Source: Candidatus Thiodiazotropha sp. 'RUGA'
Lineage (GTDB): Bacteria > Pseudomonadota > Gammaproteobacteria > Chromatiales > Chromatiaceae
Reading direction: 5' to 3'
Assembly: GCA_016842065.1 (NCBI GenBank)
Contig: JAEPDS010000015.1
Location: 31,697-95,696 of the forward strand
DNA length: 64,000 nucleotides
This document shows positions 1-9,387 of the stretch, one piece after another. Position 1 is the first letter of the stretch; each line of letters begins with the position of its first letter. Below the pieces are notes generated by a model. The model saw nothing but the letters and a program-made list of their open reading frames with translations. It did no database searches and was not told the DNA's origin. The translations under genes and the position numbers were made by a program.

Positions 1-1
1 T

Positions 2-2050
2 CGGGGGCTCATCGGCCTGGTTTGCGAAAGGGCGGAACCGGTCAATCTGGCGGATGCACCGAATCACAAGCGCTACCTGTTTGCCCATGAGACCGGCGAA
101 ACCTCCTACAAAGGGTTTTTAGGCGTACCGATCATTCAGAACCGTAAGGTGCTGGGGGTGCTGGTGGCGCGTCAGATCGATCAGCGCAGCTTCGAGGATA
201 ACGAGGTTACCTTTCTGTTCACCCTGGCGGCACAGCTTGCGGGTGCGATTACCCACGCCCAGGCCTATGGCAACCTGGATACCGAGAGCGATCTGGCGCC
301 GCCGAAGCGGTTTCTTCAGGGCCAGCCCGGATCTCCTGGCGTCGCCCTGGGTACTGCGGTTGTAGTCTATCCACCCGCGGATCTGGAAGCGGTGCCCGAC
401 CGGCCGGCGAAGGACCGGGATGAGGAGGAGGATGCGTTCAGAACGGCGGTAGCGGCGGTGGTGCAGGATCTGATGGCGATTGAAGACCGCTTTGAGGACA
501 GCCTGCCTGCAGAGGACCGGGCGCTGTTCGATGCCTGGCTGATGATGCTGGGCAGTGATTCCCTGATCGGCAATACCGTGCGTCGCATTCAAAAGGGGAG
601 TTGGGCGCCAGGCGCGTTGCGCGAGACCTTTCAGGAGCATGCCCGGGTATTCGAGAACATGGAGGATGTCTACCTTCGGGAGCGGGCCTCCGATGTGCTC
701 GATCTGGGGCGACGTATCCTGATGCATCTGCAGCAGAAGGTCTCCACCCTGGATGAGTATCCGGAGAACACCATTCTGGTCGGCGAGGAGGTCAGTGCCA
801 TGCAGCTTGCCGAGGTGCCGCGAGAGCGCCTGGCCGGTGTGGTATCGGCCAGTGGCGCCAGCTTCTCCCATGTGGCGATACTGGCCAGAGCCCTGGAAGT
901 GCCGGCAGTGATGGGAATGAGTAATCTGCCGGTAAGCCGCATGGAGGGTCATTTCCTGATTCTCGAGGGCTATCTGGGGCGGATCTACGTCTCGCCTGCG
1001 CCGTCGGTCATCCAAGAGTATCGACGACTTGCCAGTGAGGATCGGGCGCTCTATCAGGAGTTGCAGGCGGACAAGGATCTGCCTTGCGAAACCACCGATG
1101 GTACCCGCATACCCCTCTACCTGAATACCGGCCTGCTCTCAGAGCTGAGCAATCAGGGCGTGGCCGATTCGGAAGGTGTGGGGCTCTATCGCACCGAACT
1201 GCCGTTCATGGTCAGAGACAGCTTTCCCGGAGAGTCGGTACAGGTTGCCAACTATCGAAAGGTGCTGAAGATGTTTCACCCGCGCCCGGTGATCATCCGT
1301 ACCCTGGATATCGGTGGAGACAAACCGCTGCCCTATTTTCCCGTCGAGGAGTCGAACCCGTTTCTGGGCTGGCGGGGGATTCGAATCTCTCTCGACCATC
1401 CGGAGATCTTCATCACTCAGGTGCGCGCCATTCTGCGTGCCGCTATCGATCTGAACAACTTGCGCCTGCTGTTGCCGATGATCAGCCATGTGCAGGAGGT
1501 CGATGATGCTATGCTGCTGATCCAGCGGGCGCATGACGAGCTGTTGGAAGAGGGCTATCAGGTGGAGATGCCCCAGGTCGGTGTGATGATTGAGGTGCCG
1601 GCTGCGGTTTATCAGGTCGAAGCCCTGGCCCAGCGGATCGATTTTCTCTCCGTGGGTACCAACGATCTGACCCAGTACCTGCTCGCCGTCGATCGAAACA
1701 ATGCCCATGTGGCGGAGATCTATAACGATCTGCATCCGGCCGTGTTGCGGGCCCTGATCCAGATCGTCAATGGGGCCGCTCAGTATGGCAAAGAGGTGAG
1801 TGTCTGTGGTGAGCTGGCGGGAAATCCGGCCGCTGCGGTGCTGCTGCTGGGTATGGGAGTCAACAGTCTGAGTATGAACGGTGGCAGCCTGCTGCGGGTG
1901 AAGTGGGTGCTTCGCTCATTTTCCCACATTCGTGCAAAGCAGTTGCTGCAGACAGCCCTGCGGTGTGAACAGGCGGGAGAGATTACCAATCTGTTGTCGA
2001 ATGCCCTGGAGGAGATGGGGCTGGGTGGACTGATGCGTGCCGGCCGTTAG
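2..2050 (+). CDS. ptsP: Phosphoenolpyruvate-protein phosphotransferase PtsP (EI-Ntr), 5' end outside window
   Basis: First enzyme of the nitrogen phosphotransferase system: it takes phosphate from PEP on a histidine and passes it to NPr. The reading frame is open from base 2, so the N-terminus is cut off; 682 residues are visible against about 750 usual for the family, so most of the protein is here. The first ~95 visible residues are the end of a GAF sensor domain. The EI part follows, with the phosphohistidine motif SFSHVAILAR near visible residue 288, the PEP-binding segment GVGLYRTELPF near 391, the FLSVGTNDLTQY motif, and the catalytic CGELAGNP near 601. The GAF-EI order separates PtsP from the sugar-PTS enzyme I. 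Cytoplasmic. It ends about 200 bases before an unrelated sensor kinase. I am confident of the family. Confidence 0.95.
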   Translation, partial: RGLIGLVCERAEPVNLADAPNHKRYLFAHETGETSYKGFLGVPIIQNRKVLGVLVARQIDQRSFEDNEVTFLFTLAAQLAGAITHAQAYGNLDTESDLAPPKRFLQGQPGSPGVALGTAVVVYPPADLEAVPDRPAKDRDEEEDAFRTAVAAVVQDLMAIEDRFEDSLPAEDRALFDAWLMMLGSDSLIGNTVRRIQKGSWAPGALRETFQEHARVFENMEDVYLRERASDVLDLGRRILMHLQQKVSTLDEYPENTILVGEEVSAMQLAEVPRERLAGVVSASGASFSHVAILARALEVPAVMGMSNLPVSRMEGHFLILEGYLGRIYVSPAPSVIQEYRRLASEDRALYQELQADKDLPCETTDGTRIPLYLNTGLLSELSNQGVADSEGVGLYRTELPFMVRDSFPGESVQVANYRKVLKMFHPRPVIIRTLDIGGDKPLPYFPVEESNPFLGWRGIRISLDHPEIFITQVRAILRAAIDLNNLRLLLPMISHVQEVDDAMLLIQRAHDELLEEGYQVEMPQVGVMIEVPAAVYQVEALAQRIDFLSVGTNDLTQYLLAVDRNNAHVAEIYNDLHPAVLRALIQIVNGAAQYGKEVSVCGELAGNPAAAVLLLGMGVNSLSMNGGSLLRVKWVLRSFSHIRAKQLLQTALRCEQAGEITNLLSNALEEMGLGGLMRAGR

Positions 2051-2114
2051 GGATTGTCATGCCGATAGGTCTCTAGCTGGTCGTTAAACCGGCTGAAGAT
2101 TTTTAAGAATGCTG

Positions 2115-2149
2115 TCCGCTAATGAACGCGAATAAACGCAAATATTCGG
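2115..2149. repeat. Dispersed ACGCAAAT-type repeat fragment downstream of ptsP
   Basis: This AT-rich stretch contains AATGAACGCGAATAAACGCA, and its ends TCCG and CGGA are inverted. Sequences of this style (tandem AACGCGAA/AACGCAAAT units, on the other strand ATTTGCGTTTATTCGCG) recur in intergenic regions of many proteobacteria. It resembles in style the larger inverted repeat at 34716-34813 of this window. It is probably a non-coding dispersed repeat fragment; I see no coding potential. Confidence 0.4.
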
Positions 2150-2177
2150 AGCAAGAAAAATATATAAATCTAAGTAT

Positions 2178-2203
2178 GAGACACTACACTAGTCTGGTGT
2201 CTC
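2178..2203 (+). promoter_or_regulatory. Hairpin in the 5' region of the sensor kinase gene
   Basis: GAGACAC and GTGTCTC form a perfect 7-bp stem, extendable to 9 bp with one T-G pair, around a loop that includes ACTAGT. It lies about 50 bases before the kinase start codon. No T-run follows, so it is not an obvious terminator. It could be an operator palindrome or an mRNA structure; the sequence does not decide which. Confidence 0.35.
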
Positions 2204-2254
2204 GCTGCAGCCAGCCCCGCTGCGGTTGAAAACAAACGAATTGGTCGCCTGGTC

Positions 2255-4828
2255 ATGATGAAACCGCAATCCGCATTCTCCAGCATTGAGTGGTCGAAGC
2301 AGTTTTTATTTATCCTGCTACCGTTTGCGGCGATCTTTGCGCTGGGTGCCTATGTCCACTACTACACCAATTCGGAAACCGATCGGGTTACCCTCAGAAC
2401 CAATGAGTTGCTGAATGTGGGGTTGGCGCGAAGTGTTCTCAACCGCGACCTCTCGAATGTCATCTCGGATCTGATCTTTCTCGCCAGCTATATCGATAAG
2501 CAGAGCTTTGAAGCCTCCGGTGAGTTAAGAAAAAAACAGGTCGAAGAGTTGTTCTTCACCTTCATAAAAGAGAAACGACTCTACGATCAGGTTCGCTATA
2601 TCGACCGTCAGGGCCTGGAGAAAATTCGTGTCAACTTTGGTGCTGGAAATCCAACGCTTGTTGCCGATCGGGAGTTGCAGGACAAATCTGCACGCTACTA
2701 TTTTGTCGAGACCGTGTCGATGGCTCCCGGGGAGATCTATATCTCACCCTTGGATCTGAATATCGAAGAGGGGGTTATCGAACAACCGATAAAGCCGGTG
2801 ATGCGGTTTGCCGTGCCGATCTTTGCCCAGCGGGATCAGATCCAGGGCATTCTGGTGCTCAACTATCTCGGTGAGCGTCTGTTGAGTGACTTTGCCCGAG
2901 CCGGTGCCAATATTGCCGATCATATCCATCTTTTGAATAAGGATGGGTACTGGTTGAGCAGTCCCCAGAACAGCCATGAATGGGGCTTTATGCTGCCGCA
3001 TAAAAAACACATCACTGAACTCTATCCAGCCGCCTGGGAGCTGGTCAGTCAATCGGTTTCCGGTCAGTTGGAGACCAGTGATGGTCTGATTACTTATGAA
3101 ACGGTTACTCCGAGAACCGTTGCCTCTCAAACGATCCGGGGATACGAACAGCAGCAGATGAGCATGTCCCCGCTGGATGAACTGCGTTGGAAGGTGGTAT
3201 CCCGGGTCCCCCTGGATCGCTATGCACCAGGTTTTTTAGGTTTTATCCGACAGCATACCCCGCTCTATTTTGTGATCATGGTGGTTTTGCTGTTCGGCTC
3301 CTGGCTGTTGGCAACCGCCAATCTGCGTCATCGCAACGCACAGCGTCAGAGTGAATATGAGCGACGCTTCCGGCGCACCCTGGAGGATATGCAGCTGGCC
3401 GCGATTACCCTTGATCGTGAGTATCGTCTGGTGTTTTGCAATGACTACTTTTTGAAACTGACCGGTTGGGCCCGTGAGGAGGTGCTGCACGACGAGTGGA
3501 TCGAACGCTTTGTCAGAGCCGAGCACAAACAGCTGTTTCGCAATACTTTGGAAAAACTGCACAACGAAGGTGTTGAATCACGGGATGTGGAAGTGGATGT
3601 GGTGATGAAGCTCGGTGGCTACCGGCGGATTGCCTGGCACCATACGCCTTCAACCGATACCCACGGTAATGTTGTGCGGGTGACGGCGATCGGTGAGGAC
3701 GTGACCGAACGTCGTAAAGCGGAAGATAAGGTGCGCAAGTTGTCTCATGCGGTTGAGCAGAGTCCCACCATCGTGCTGCTGACGGATCGGCATGGGCAGA
3801 TCGAGTATGTGAATCCCAAGTTCACCCAGGTGACCGGTTACGATGCGGATGAGGTGATCGGTAAAAAGACCAATATCCTGAAATCGGGTGAAACCTCGGG
3901 AGAGGAATACAAGCAGCTCTGGCAGACCGTGTTGAACGGTGATGAGTGGCGCGGTGTCTTCCATAATCGCAGAAAGAATGGTGAGCTCTACTGGGAGTCC
4001 GCCTCCATCTCCGCGTTGAAGGATGAGGCGGGTGAGATCACCAACTTCGTTGCAGTGAAAGAGGATATCACTGAGCATAAGCGTCTTGAACGGGAGGTTG
4101 AGATGCAGCAACAGGAGCTGGTGCGTACCCAGGCGCTTACCGTGATGGGGCAGATGGCCAGCATGATTGCCCACGATCTGAGAAACCCGCTCTCGTCGGT
4201 GAAAATGAGTATGCAGATTCTGGGTAAGCATGCGGCCAACGAAGAGAAGGAGTTGTCTGCGATCGGTCTGGATCAGATTCGTTACATGGAGAACATCCTC
4301 ACTGACATGTTGACCTATGCCCGACCTGAAGCGGTTCATGTCGATTGGGTGAATATCGAAAAGCTGATGGATGCAACCGTATTGAGTCTGCACAAACGGA
4401 TTGAAGAGGTACAGTCGACGGTCGATGTGGAGTACCAGTCCGGATTGCCCGCGTTACCGGGAGATGCGAATAAGCTGCGGCAGCTGTTCTCGAATCTGAT
4501 CGTCAATGCGCTGCAGGCCAGTGAGAAAAATGAACACGGCTCCAGTAAAATCAATATCAAGGTGATTCAGGTGATGGATGAGACGGGTAGTGGTGTCGAG
4601 ATATCGGTTTGCGACAACGGCATCGGTATTGAAAATGACGATAATCAGAAACTCTTCGAACCATTCTATACGACCAGAACCAAAGGTACCGGCCTTGGTC
4701 TGGCGATCGTCAAACAGATTATCGATCAGCACCAGGGGCGGGTTGAACTGGTACCTCGCGAGGCCGGCGGTACCTGTGCCATTGTCACGCTGCCAACCGT
4801 GCCGAGGGAGGTAGAATCGCTGTCGTGA
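2255..4828 (+). CDS. Membrane-bound PAS-PAS sensor histidine kinase
   Basis: An 857-residue sensor kinase. It has a transmembrane helix at about residues 14-34, a periplasmic Cache-like sensing region of ~300 residues, and a second membrane helix near 335-355. Two PAS domains (about 370-485 and 495-615) follow; the second carries the typical NILKSGETS segment. The dimerisation H-box MIAHDLRNPLSS has its phospho-histidine near 638. The C-terminal ATPase has the N-box NLIVNALQAS, DNGIGIE, and a TGTGLGLAI glycine box near 810. It should autophosphorylate and pass phosphate to the sigma54 response regulator starting 130 bases downstream on the same strand. The order matches NtrB-type/Cache kinases paired with NtrC-like partners. 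The signal is unknown. The start at a tandem ATG has only a weak ribosome site. Confidence 0.9.
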   Translation: MMKPQSAFSSIEWSKQFLFILLPFAAIFALGAYVHYYTNSETDRVTLRTNELLNVGLARSVLNRDLSNVISDLIFLASYIDKQSFEASGELRKKQVEELFFTFIKEKRLYDQVRYIDRQGLEKIRVNFGAGNPTLVADRELQDKSARYYFVETVSMAPGEIYISPLDLNIEEGVIEQPIKPVMRFAVPIFAQRDQIQGILVLNYLGERLLSDFARAGANIADHIHLLNKDGYWLSSPQNSHEWGFMLPHKKHITELYPAAWELVSQSVSGQLETSDGLITYETVTPRTVASQTIRGYEQQQMSMSPLDELRWKVVSRVPLDRYAPGFLGFIRQHTPLYFVIMVVLLFGSWLLATANLRHRNAQRQSEYERRFRRTLEDMQLAAITLDREYRLVFCNDYFLKLTGWAREEVLHDEWIERFVRAEHKQLFRNTLEKLHNEGVESRDVEVDVVMKLGGYRRIAWHHTPSTDTHGNVVRVTAIGEDVTERRKAEDKVRKLSHAVEQSPTIVLLTDRHGQIEYVNPKFTQVTGYDADEVIGKKTNILKSGETSGEEYKQLWQTVLNGDEWRGVFHNRRKNGELYWESASISALKDEAGEITNFVAVKEDITEHKRLEREVEMQQQELVRTQALTVMGQMASMIAHDLRNPLSSVKMSMQILGKHAANEEKELSAIGLDQIRYMENILTDMLTYARPEAVHVDWVNIEKLMDATVLSLHKRIEEVQSTVDVEYQSGLPALPGDANKLRQLFSNLIVNALQASEKNEHGSSKINIKVIQVMDETGSGVEISVCDNGIGIENDDNQKLFEPFYTTRTKGTGLGLAIVKQIIDQHQGRVELVPREAGGTCAIVTLPTVPREVESLS

Positions 4829-4957
4829 ATAACAATCAACCGAAGCAAGCCAATGTCTGTACTGCCATTGTGCTGTGGAGAGCTCACCGCTTACAGTTTG
4901 CCGTCTATGCTTGTGGCTACGACGCTACAGATAATCGAGCAGATCCGGGTTTACAAC

Positions 4958-6334
4958 ATGACTAGAATTCTCCTTGTTGATGATGACATTGCCAGTTGCC
5001 GTACCCTGCAACTGCATCTCTCCGGTCTCGGTCATGAGGTCAGCATGGCCCATAGCGTGGATGAGGGATTGCAACTGCTGGATGAGTTCAAACCCGGTCT
5101 GGTGGTGCTCGATATTCGCATGCCGGGAAAATCGGGTCTGCAGGGATTGCCGGAATTCAAATCAGCACTCCCCGGGGTGCGCATCATCATGATCACCGCC
5201 TTTCACGATATGGAGAGCACCATCGAGGCGATGCAGAAGGGGGCGGACGACTATATCCACAAGCCGATCGATATCGATGAGTTTGACGGTGCAGTGGAAA
5301 AGCTCCTTAGCCATGGGGAGGGTGAGTTGGTGGAGACCGACAGCCAAAACTTCTCCTCACTCACCATGGTCGGCAACTCCCGCGCAATGAAGGAGATCTT
5401 CAAGACCATCGGTCTGGTGGCAAAGAGTCCGGCCACGGTGCTGATCACGGGCGAGTCGGGTACCGGCAAGGAGTTGGTGGCGAGAGCGATACATCGAAGC
5501 GGTGACAACCCCGATGGGCCGTTTGTGGTGGTGAACTGTGCGGCCATTGTCGAGACGCTGCTCGAATCCGACATGTTCGGTCATGAGAAAGGCGCGTTTA
5601 CCGGTGCCGTGGCGAAACAGGTCGGTAAATTCACTCTGGCGGAGAATGGCGCCATATTTCTCGATGAGGTGGGTGAGCTCTCGCCGGTGATGCAGGCCAA
5701 GCTGCTGCGGGTGATTCAACATAAAGAGTTCACCCCGCTGGGGGCCAAGGAGAGCAAGATCACCAACGCACGGATCATTGCGGCGACCAACGTCAATCTG
5801 GCCCAGCAGGTCTCACACGGGGCGTTTCGGGAAGATCTCTTCTATCGGCTGCAGGTGGTGAATATTCATATTCCCCCGTTGCGGGAGCGTAAAGAGGATA
5901 TCATGGGGCTGGTGCAGGCACTGCTCGCCCGAATCAATGGTGAGTTGAATCGTAAGGTGGTGCGTATCACTTCCGATGCCTTGCGCTGTCTTCAGGACTA
6001 CCACTGGCCGGGCAACGTCAGAGAGTTGGAGAATGCGTTGATGAAGGCGGTGGCGCTGTGTCCTACGGATACCCTCTCCTGCGACCTGTTACCGATGGAG
6101 ATTACCGGCGTGAGCCTGGAGGAAGTGGACAATCAGCCGCTGGTCGGCAGACCGGTAAGCCTGCAGGCGATGGAGAAAGCCCATGTCAAACAGGTGTTGC
6201 AGATGGTCGATTGGCATAAGGGGCGGGCCTGTGAAATCCTCGAGATCTCAAGACCGAGACTGCGCCGGATGATCCAGCAGTACGAGCTGCAGCCGCCGCC
6301 CGGCTTTGTGGCGGATAAGGACAACGGCGACTGA
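4958..6334 (+). CDS. Sigma54-dependent response regulator (NtrC family)
   Basis: A three-domain transcription activator of 458 residues. A receiver (residues 1-120) has acidic pocket residues in LLVDDD and its phospho-acceptor Asp near 52 in LVVLDIRMPG. The AAA+ sigma54-interaction domain has Walker A GESGTGKE near 164 and the signature GAFTGA near 212, which contacts sigma54. A C-terminal Fis-type helix-turn-helix lies near 411-445 (KGRACEILEISRPRLRR). Phosphorylation by the kinase just upstream should switch on sigma54 promoters; targets are unknown. An in-frame ATG at 4853 would add 35 residues before the conserved receiver start MTRILLVDDD; I prefer 4958, because receivers begin there and the extra residues look non-domain. 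Confidence 0.92.
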   Translation: MTRILLVDDDIASCRTLQLHLSGLGHEVSMAHSVDEGLQLLDEFKPGLVVLDIRMPGKSGLQGLPEFKSALPGVRIIMITAFHDMESTIEAMQKGADDYIHKPIDIDEFDGAVEKLLSHGEGELVETDSQNFSSLTMVGNSRAMKEIFKTIGLVAKSPATVLITGESGTGKELVARAIHRSGDNPDGPFVVVNCAAIVETLLESDMFGHEKGAFTGAVAKQVGKFTLAENGAIFLDEVGELSPVMQAKLLRVIQHKEFTPLGAKESKITNARIIAATNVNLAQQVSHGAFREDLFYRLQVVNIHIPPLRERKEDIMGLVQALLARINGELNRKVVRITSDALRCLQDYHWPGNVRELENALMKAVALCPTDTLSCDLLPMEITGVSLEEVDNQPLVGRPVSLQAMEKAHVKQVLQMVDWHKGRACEILEISRPRLRRMIQQYELQPPPGFVADKDNGD

Positions 6335-6383
6335 AACAACGGCTATCGCCCCCATTTCCTGTTAGGCCCTAAGCATCCGGCAT

Positions 6384-6404
6384 CAGGGCATGCAGGTTGC
6401 CCTG
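6384..6404. terminator. Possible bidirectional hairpin between convergent genes
   Basis: CAGGGCA and TGCCCTG make a 7-bp stem with a 7-base loop in the gap between two convergent genes. A wider inverted pair CCGGCATC/GATGCCGG flanks it. There is no clear T-run, so terminator function is inferred only from position. Confidence 0.3.
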
Positions 6405-6444
6405 AAGGTGGATGATCAGATCAGCGGATGCCGGCTGGTAGGGA

Positions 6445-7113
6445 TCAGAGGGTGCCCCAGGAGTTGCGACGGCGCTGAAATCTCAGATGAGGCAGGATCA
6501 GTCCGATCAGGATGCCGGCAATGATCACTCCGGCACCGATCAGAAACCAGTCGCGGGTCGCTTCATTACTCAGATCCCGGTTGTCCTGTTTCAGCTCTTC
6601 CACTTCCCGGGTCAACGCGGCGACCTGCTTGACCAGTTCATTGCGTTCATTGGAGATGCGGATCGCATTCGAGGCGGTTCGCTGAATGCTCTGCAGCTCC
6701 TGCTCCTGTTTATCCTTTACCTTTTGCAGGTTTTTGTGGTTGCTCGTGAGTTCACGGTGGTTTTTCTGCAGATCGATCAGTTTACTGCGTAATTCCCCTG
6801 GTGCCGCCTTCAGTTCATCAATCTCTTTGCGCAGCGTGCCCAGTTGCGCCCGTGCACTGGGTTCATTCATCAACTGCCGGGTAAGCACGAACCCCTGACT
6901 GCCGCCGACCCGGACTTTGGTGTAACCCGATTCCGGATTGGTGGAGAGGACATCCAGCGCCGCGCCGCTGTTGAGCATGCGCATGATACGGTGTGATGTG
7001 CTCTCGCCACTACGCATGGTGATTTGAAAGGTATCGGTCACATAGAGGGTTTTAGCCTGGACCAGCAGCGGTAACAGGAGTAACAGGGCGAGCAGCAATA
7101 AGGATTTCTTCAT
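6445..7113 (-). CDS. SH3-domain / coiled-coil membrane protein (YgiM-like, TIGR04211 type)
   Basis: This 222-residue protein has an N-terminal signal peptide (residues 1-20, ending VQAK). A bacterial SH3 domain (about 21-85) includes MRSGESTSHRIMRMLNSGAALDVL. A long charged coiled coil (about 95-180) is rich in Glu, Lys, Gln and Asn. One C-terminal membrane helix (about 190-208, FLIGAGVIIAGILIGLILP) is followed by a short basic tail. This SH3-coil-TM order is that of E. coli YgiM and its relatives, anchored to the inner membrane with the SH3 domain in the periplasm. Function is not settled; SH3b domains often bind peptidoglycan peptides. It is convergent with the response regulator and 174 bases from argF, so probably a single-gene unit. 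Confidence 0.85.
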   Translation of the reverse strand: MKKSLLLLALLLLLPLLVQAKTLYVTDTFQITMRSGESTSHRIMRMLNSGAALDVLSTNPESGYTKVRVGGSQGFVLTRQLMNEPSARAQLGTLRKEIDELKAAPGELRSKLIDLQKNHRELTSNHKNLQKVKDKQEQELQSIQRTASNAIRISNERNELVKQVAALTREVEELKQDNRDLSNEATRDWFLIGAGVIIAGILIGLILPHLRFQRRRNSWGTL

Positions 7114-7287
7114 GACTGTATCTGGTATCTATCCGGAGCAATGGGGCCATTGTACAACTGAAATCTTCCATTGTTGCCAAGCAGGCCGCAGAATGTCGCA
7201 TTTTTGTGGATCATGCACCCCTTGGAGGCATCTGTAAACCGCTTATCCGGCGTGCATTTATCGATGGAGTTGCCGGGATGATCGCCA

Positions 7288-8193
7288 TCAGCGGCCGAGC
7301 AGCAGAAACTCCATCAAGGCTTTTTGCGAGTGCAGGCGGTTTTCAGCCTCATCCCAGACCACGCTGTCCGGGGTGTCGATCACCGATGCGGTAACCTCTT
7401 CGCCCCGGTGGGCGGGCAGGCAGTGAAAGAACAGGGCGTCTTTTTCCGCTTGGGCCATCAATTCGTCATTCACCTGGTATTTGGAGAAGGCTTTCTCGCG
7501 CAATGCCTGCTCCTCTTCCTGACCCATGCTGGCCCAGACATCGGTTACCACCAGGTCCGCGCCACTGGCTGCCTCAAGGGGGTCACGGATGATGTTGGCC
7601 CGGTCACCGGCCGCTTCGAGGATCTCCGGCTCCGGATCATAGCCTTCCGGGCAGGCGATACTGAGGCGAAAATCGAACTGTCTGGCGGCATTGATATAGG
7701 AGTGGCACATATTGTTGCCGTCACCGACCCAGGTTACGGTCTTGCCCTGGATGTCCCCCCGATGCTCCGCGTAGGTCTGCATATCCGCCAGCAGCTGGCA
7801 GGGATGGTATCGGTCGGTCAGGGCGTTGATTACCGGTACCTGGGAGTGGGCGGCAAACAGCTCCAGTTTCTCCTGCTCGAAGGTGCGGATCATGATGATG
7901 TCGAGCATCCGTGAAAGCACCTTGGCACTGTCCTCGATCGGTTCGCCCCGGCCGAGCTGGGTGTCCCGTGGGGAGAGAAAGAGCGCATGACCGCCCAATT
8001 GGGACATGCCGACCTCAAACGAGACTCGGGTGCGGGTGGAGGATTTTTCGAATACCATACCCAGATTCTTGCCTTTCAAAGGGGTATGTATTTCACCCCG
8101 GTGCTGCATCCGTTTCAATTCGGAAGCGCGGCGAATCAATGATTGCAACTCATCATGGGTGAGATCGAGAAGGGAGAGAAAGTGCCTGGTCAT
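7288..8193 (-). CDS. argF: Ornithine carbamoyltransferase (anabolic)
   Basis: Makes citrulline from ornithine and carbamoyl phosphate in arginine synthesis; cytoplasmic trimer. The 301-residue chain has the carbamoyl-phosphate loop [10 protein letters not shown] near residues 46-55, HPCQLLADM near 130 and HCLPAHRG near 256, the last two holding carbamoyl phosphate and ornithine. The length is usual for the anabolic enzyme. I chose the ATG giving [11 protein letters not shown] because AAAGG lies 9 bases before it; an ATG six codons upstream has no ribosome site and would leave only a few bases after the argD stop. It follows argD on the same strand by about 25 bases, so the two form an argD-argF operon. 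Confidence 0.96.
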   Translation of the reverse strand: MTRHFLSLLDLTHDELQSLIRRASELKRMQHRGEIHTPLKGKNLGMVFEKSSTRTRVSFEVGMSQLGGHALFLSPRDTQLGRGEPIEDSAKVLSRMLDIIMIRTFEQEKLELFAAHSQVPVINALTDRYHPCQLLADMQTYAEHRGDIQGKTVTWVGDGNNMCHSYINAARQFDFRLSIACPEGYDPEPEILEAAGDRANIIRDPLEAASGADLVVTDVWASMGQEEEQALREKAFSKYQVNDELMAQAEKDALFFHCLPAHRGEEVTASVIDTPDSVVWDEAENRLHSQKALMEFLLLGR

Positions 8194-8217
8194 AGTGTTA
8201 TGCCTTTGCATTGGCTA

Positions 8218-9387
8218 TCAAAGAAAGTCGGCAACCAGGGCGCTGACTTTGTCGATAATCTCTTTGCACTCATCATCGTTGAGGATCATCGGCGGCAACA
8301 GACGAATCACATTGCCTGCGGTCACATTGATGAGTAGGTTCTGTTGAAGTGCTTTGCCGACCAGCTCCGGGCATGGGCGTTCGAGTTCGATGCCGACCAT
8401 CAATCCCTTGCTGCGAATCGATGTGACGCCGGGCAGTTCGGCCAGTTTCGCTTCAAACTCGGACTGGAAACGTTGCCCCAGCTTGTCGGCTCTGTCAGCC
8501 AGGTGCTGAGACTCCACCACATCCAGCACACTCATCGCCACCCGGCAGGCGAGTGGATTGCCGCCAAATGTGGAGCCGTGATTACCGGGAGCGAGCAGAT
8601 TCGCCGCTGCACCGCGTGCCAGGCAGGCACCGATCGGCATACCATTACCCAAGCCTTTGGCCAGGGTCATGACGTCGGGCAGTATGCCGTTGTGTTGATG
8701 GGCGAAAAGTTTACCGGTGCGACCTACACCGGTCTGGATCTCATCCAGCATCATCAGCCACTGGTGCTGATCACAGATCTCACGGATCCGGTTGAGGTAG
8801 TCGGTTGACGGGATATTCACACCACCTTCACCCTGAATCGGCTCAACCAGTACCGCAACCACGCTATTCTGGTGTTGCGCAATCTCTTCGATCGCCCCGA
8901 TGTCATCGAAGGGTACTCTGATGAAACCCTGTACCAGAGGCTCGAAACCGGCCTGAACCTTGCGATTACCCGTCGCGGAAAGGGTGGCCAGGGTTCTGCC
9001 ATGAAAACTCTGTTCCATGACGATAATGGATGGATTCTTGATCTCCCGCTTGTTGCCGTAGAGCCGGGCGATCTTGATTGCCGCTTCGTTCGCTTCGGCA
9101 CCGGAGTTGGCAAAAAACGCCTTCTCCATGGAGGCCAGGGAGCAGAGTCTCTCGCCGAGCGCCTCTTGCAGTGGGATGCGATAGAGATTTGACGTATGCA
9201 GCAGGCTGGAAGCTTGATCACACAACGCCTTGGCGATCTCCGGGTGGGCATGGCCGAGTCCGCATACCGCAACACCGGTCACCGCATCCAGGTAGCGGTT
9301 ACCCTCTGTATCCCACAGCCAGGCACCTTCACCCCGCTCGAAAGCGACGGGCAGTCGTTGATAGGTTGTCATCAATGAGTCGGCCAT
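8218..9387 (-). CDS. argD: Acetylornithine aminotransferase
   Basis: A PLP-dependent class III aminotransferase of 389 residues that converts N-acetylglutamate semialdehyde to N-acetylornithine; related enzymes also act on succinyldiaminopimelate. Visible marks are FANSGAEANEAAIK (phosphate pocket), the LDEIQTGVGRTGK stretch with the PLP-contacting Asp, the Schiff-base lysine in MTLAKGLGNGMPIG near residue 240, and GSTFGGNPLAC. The start ATG giving MADSLMTTYQRLP has GGGG seven bases upstream. A TTG 18 codons further up would translate a terminator hairpin into a hydrophobic stretch, so I reject it. First gene of argD-argF. The hairpin and U-tract 14-43 bases before the start suggest premature termination control. 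Confidence 0.95.
   Translation of the reverse strand: MADSLMTTYQRLPVAFERGEGAWLWDTEGNRYLDAVTGVAVCGLGHAHPEIAKALCDQASSLLHTSNLYRIPLQEALGERLCSLASMEKAFFANSGAEANEAAIKIARLYGNKREIKNPSIIVMEQSFHGRTLATLSATGNRKVQAGFEPLVQGFIRVPFDDIGAIEEIAQHQNSVVAVLVEPIQGEGGVNIPSTDYLNRIREICDQHQWLMMLDEIQTGVGRTGKLFAHQHNGILPDVMTLAKGLGNGMPIGACLARGAAANLLAPGNHGSTFGGNPLACRVAMSVLDVVESQHLADRADKLGQRFQSEFEAKLAELPGVTSIRSKGLMVGIELERPCPELVGKALQQNLLINVTAGNVIRLLPPMILNDDECKEIIDKVSALVADFL

Noticed and set aside
119..1015. 298-codon minus-strand frame across ptsP
   Set aside because: Antisense to a well-conserved PtsP region; His- and Gln-rich content typical of shadow frames.
4853..4957. 35-residue N-terminal extension of the sigma54 response regulator
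   Set aside because: Receiver domains start at the MTRILLVDDD position; the extension has no domain content or ribosome site.
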